13,641 bases of DNA from Clostridium sp. SCN 57-10 (GTDB lineage: Bacteria; Bacillota; Clostridia; Oscillospirales; Butyricicoccaceae). The stretch spans positions 14,332-27,972 of the forward strand of contig MEFT01000017.1 in the NCBI GenBank assembly GCA_001725215.1, given 5' to 3'. The notes under the pieces are model-generated. The model was not told the DNA's origin. It worked only from the letters and a program-made list of their open reading frames with translations, and did no database searches. The translations under genes were made by a program, and so were the position numbers. Positions 13,514 through 13,641 of the stretch are shown here, one piece after another (position 1 is the stretch's first letter; each line of letters opens with the position of its first letter).

Positions 13514-13641
13514 ATGCGTCCGACGTTTATGGGCTTTGAATCGGCGAGGAGCGCGATTTTTGCCAACCAGAAGAGCCTTGATATTGTAGGCAACAACCTT
13601 TCTAATATTGATACCAACGGATACACGCGCCAGCGTGTCGA
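13514..13641 (+). CDS. flgK: Flagellar hook-associated protein 1 FlgK, 3' truncated
   Basis: Only the first 42 residues are in the window. They begin MRPTFMGFESARSAIFANQK and continue through VGNNLSNIDTNGYTRQRV, the N-terminal motif of flagellar rod/hook family proteins, here with the TRQR that distinguishes FlgK from FlgE and rod proteins. FlgK joins hook and filament, a step controlled by FlgN. ATG 13514 is preceded by AAGGAGG (13501-13507), which overlaps the flgN stop. The gene continues beyond the window end. Confidence 0.92.
   Translation, partial: MRPTFMGFESARSAIFANQKSLDIVGNNLSNIDTNGYTRQRV

Overview
The window looks like chromosome from a motile, GC-rich Clostridia bacterium, most likely of the Oscillospiraceae/Ruminococcaceae type. 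This is an inference from strong AGGAGG-like ribosome sites, a DUF896 (YnzC-type) protein, a Gram-positive style flgM-flgN-flgK order, and a PurA of divergent sequence. No taxonomic marker gene is present. Most genes are clearly GC-rich. Two stretches (about 1620-2640 and 6640-8160) are visibly AT-richer and look acquired.

Layout from left to right: the 3' part of a Na+/phosphate cotransporter with a PhoU-like tail (1-1507); a perfect 17-bp palindrome; a frameshifted AraC-type HTH plus VOC/glyoxalase fusion (1665-2437, minus); purA (2730-4007, minus); a LysR regulator (4147-5061, minus) divergent from a creatininase-family amidohydrolase (5198-5974, plus); a ferritin-like protein (6031-6537, minus). 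Next is an AT-rich block with a RimJ/RimL-type acetyltransferase and a metallophosphoesterase. Each of these is preceded by a copy of the same promoter-leader sequence. Then come a DUF896 protein overlapped by an EamA/DMT transporter (8255-9347, minus).

The right end is the most coherent part. On the minus strand lie a ParA-type ATPase (11677-12444), an immediately abutting ComFB-family protein (11221-11676) and a membrane diguanylate cyclase with an intact GGDEF motif (9432-11135). Divergent from parA is a flagellar operon, flgM-flgN-flgK (the last cut by the window end), with a candidate sigma-28 (SigD-type) promoter. ComFB-family proteins have been described as cyclic-di-GMP receptors in cyanobacteria. 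A c-di-GMP synthase, a candidate receptor and a ParA ATPase next to the anti-sigma-28 gene therefore suggest a local motility-control module. That functional link is inference from gene neighbourhood; the families are recognised directly from sequence motifs.

No tRNA, rRNA, CRISPR array, transposase or integrase was recognised.
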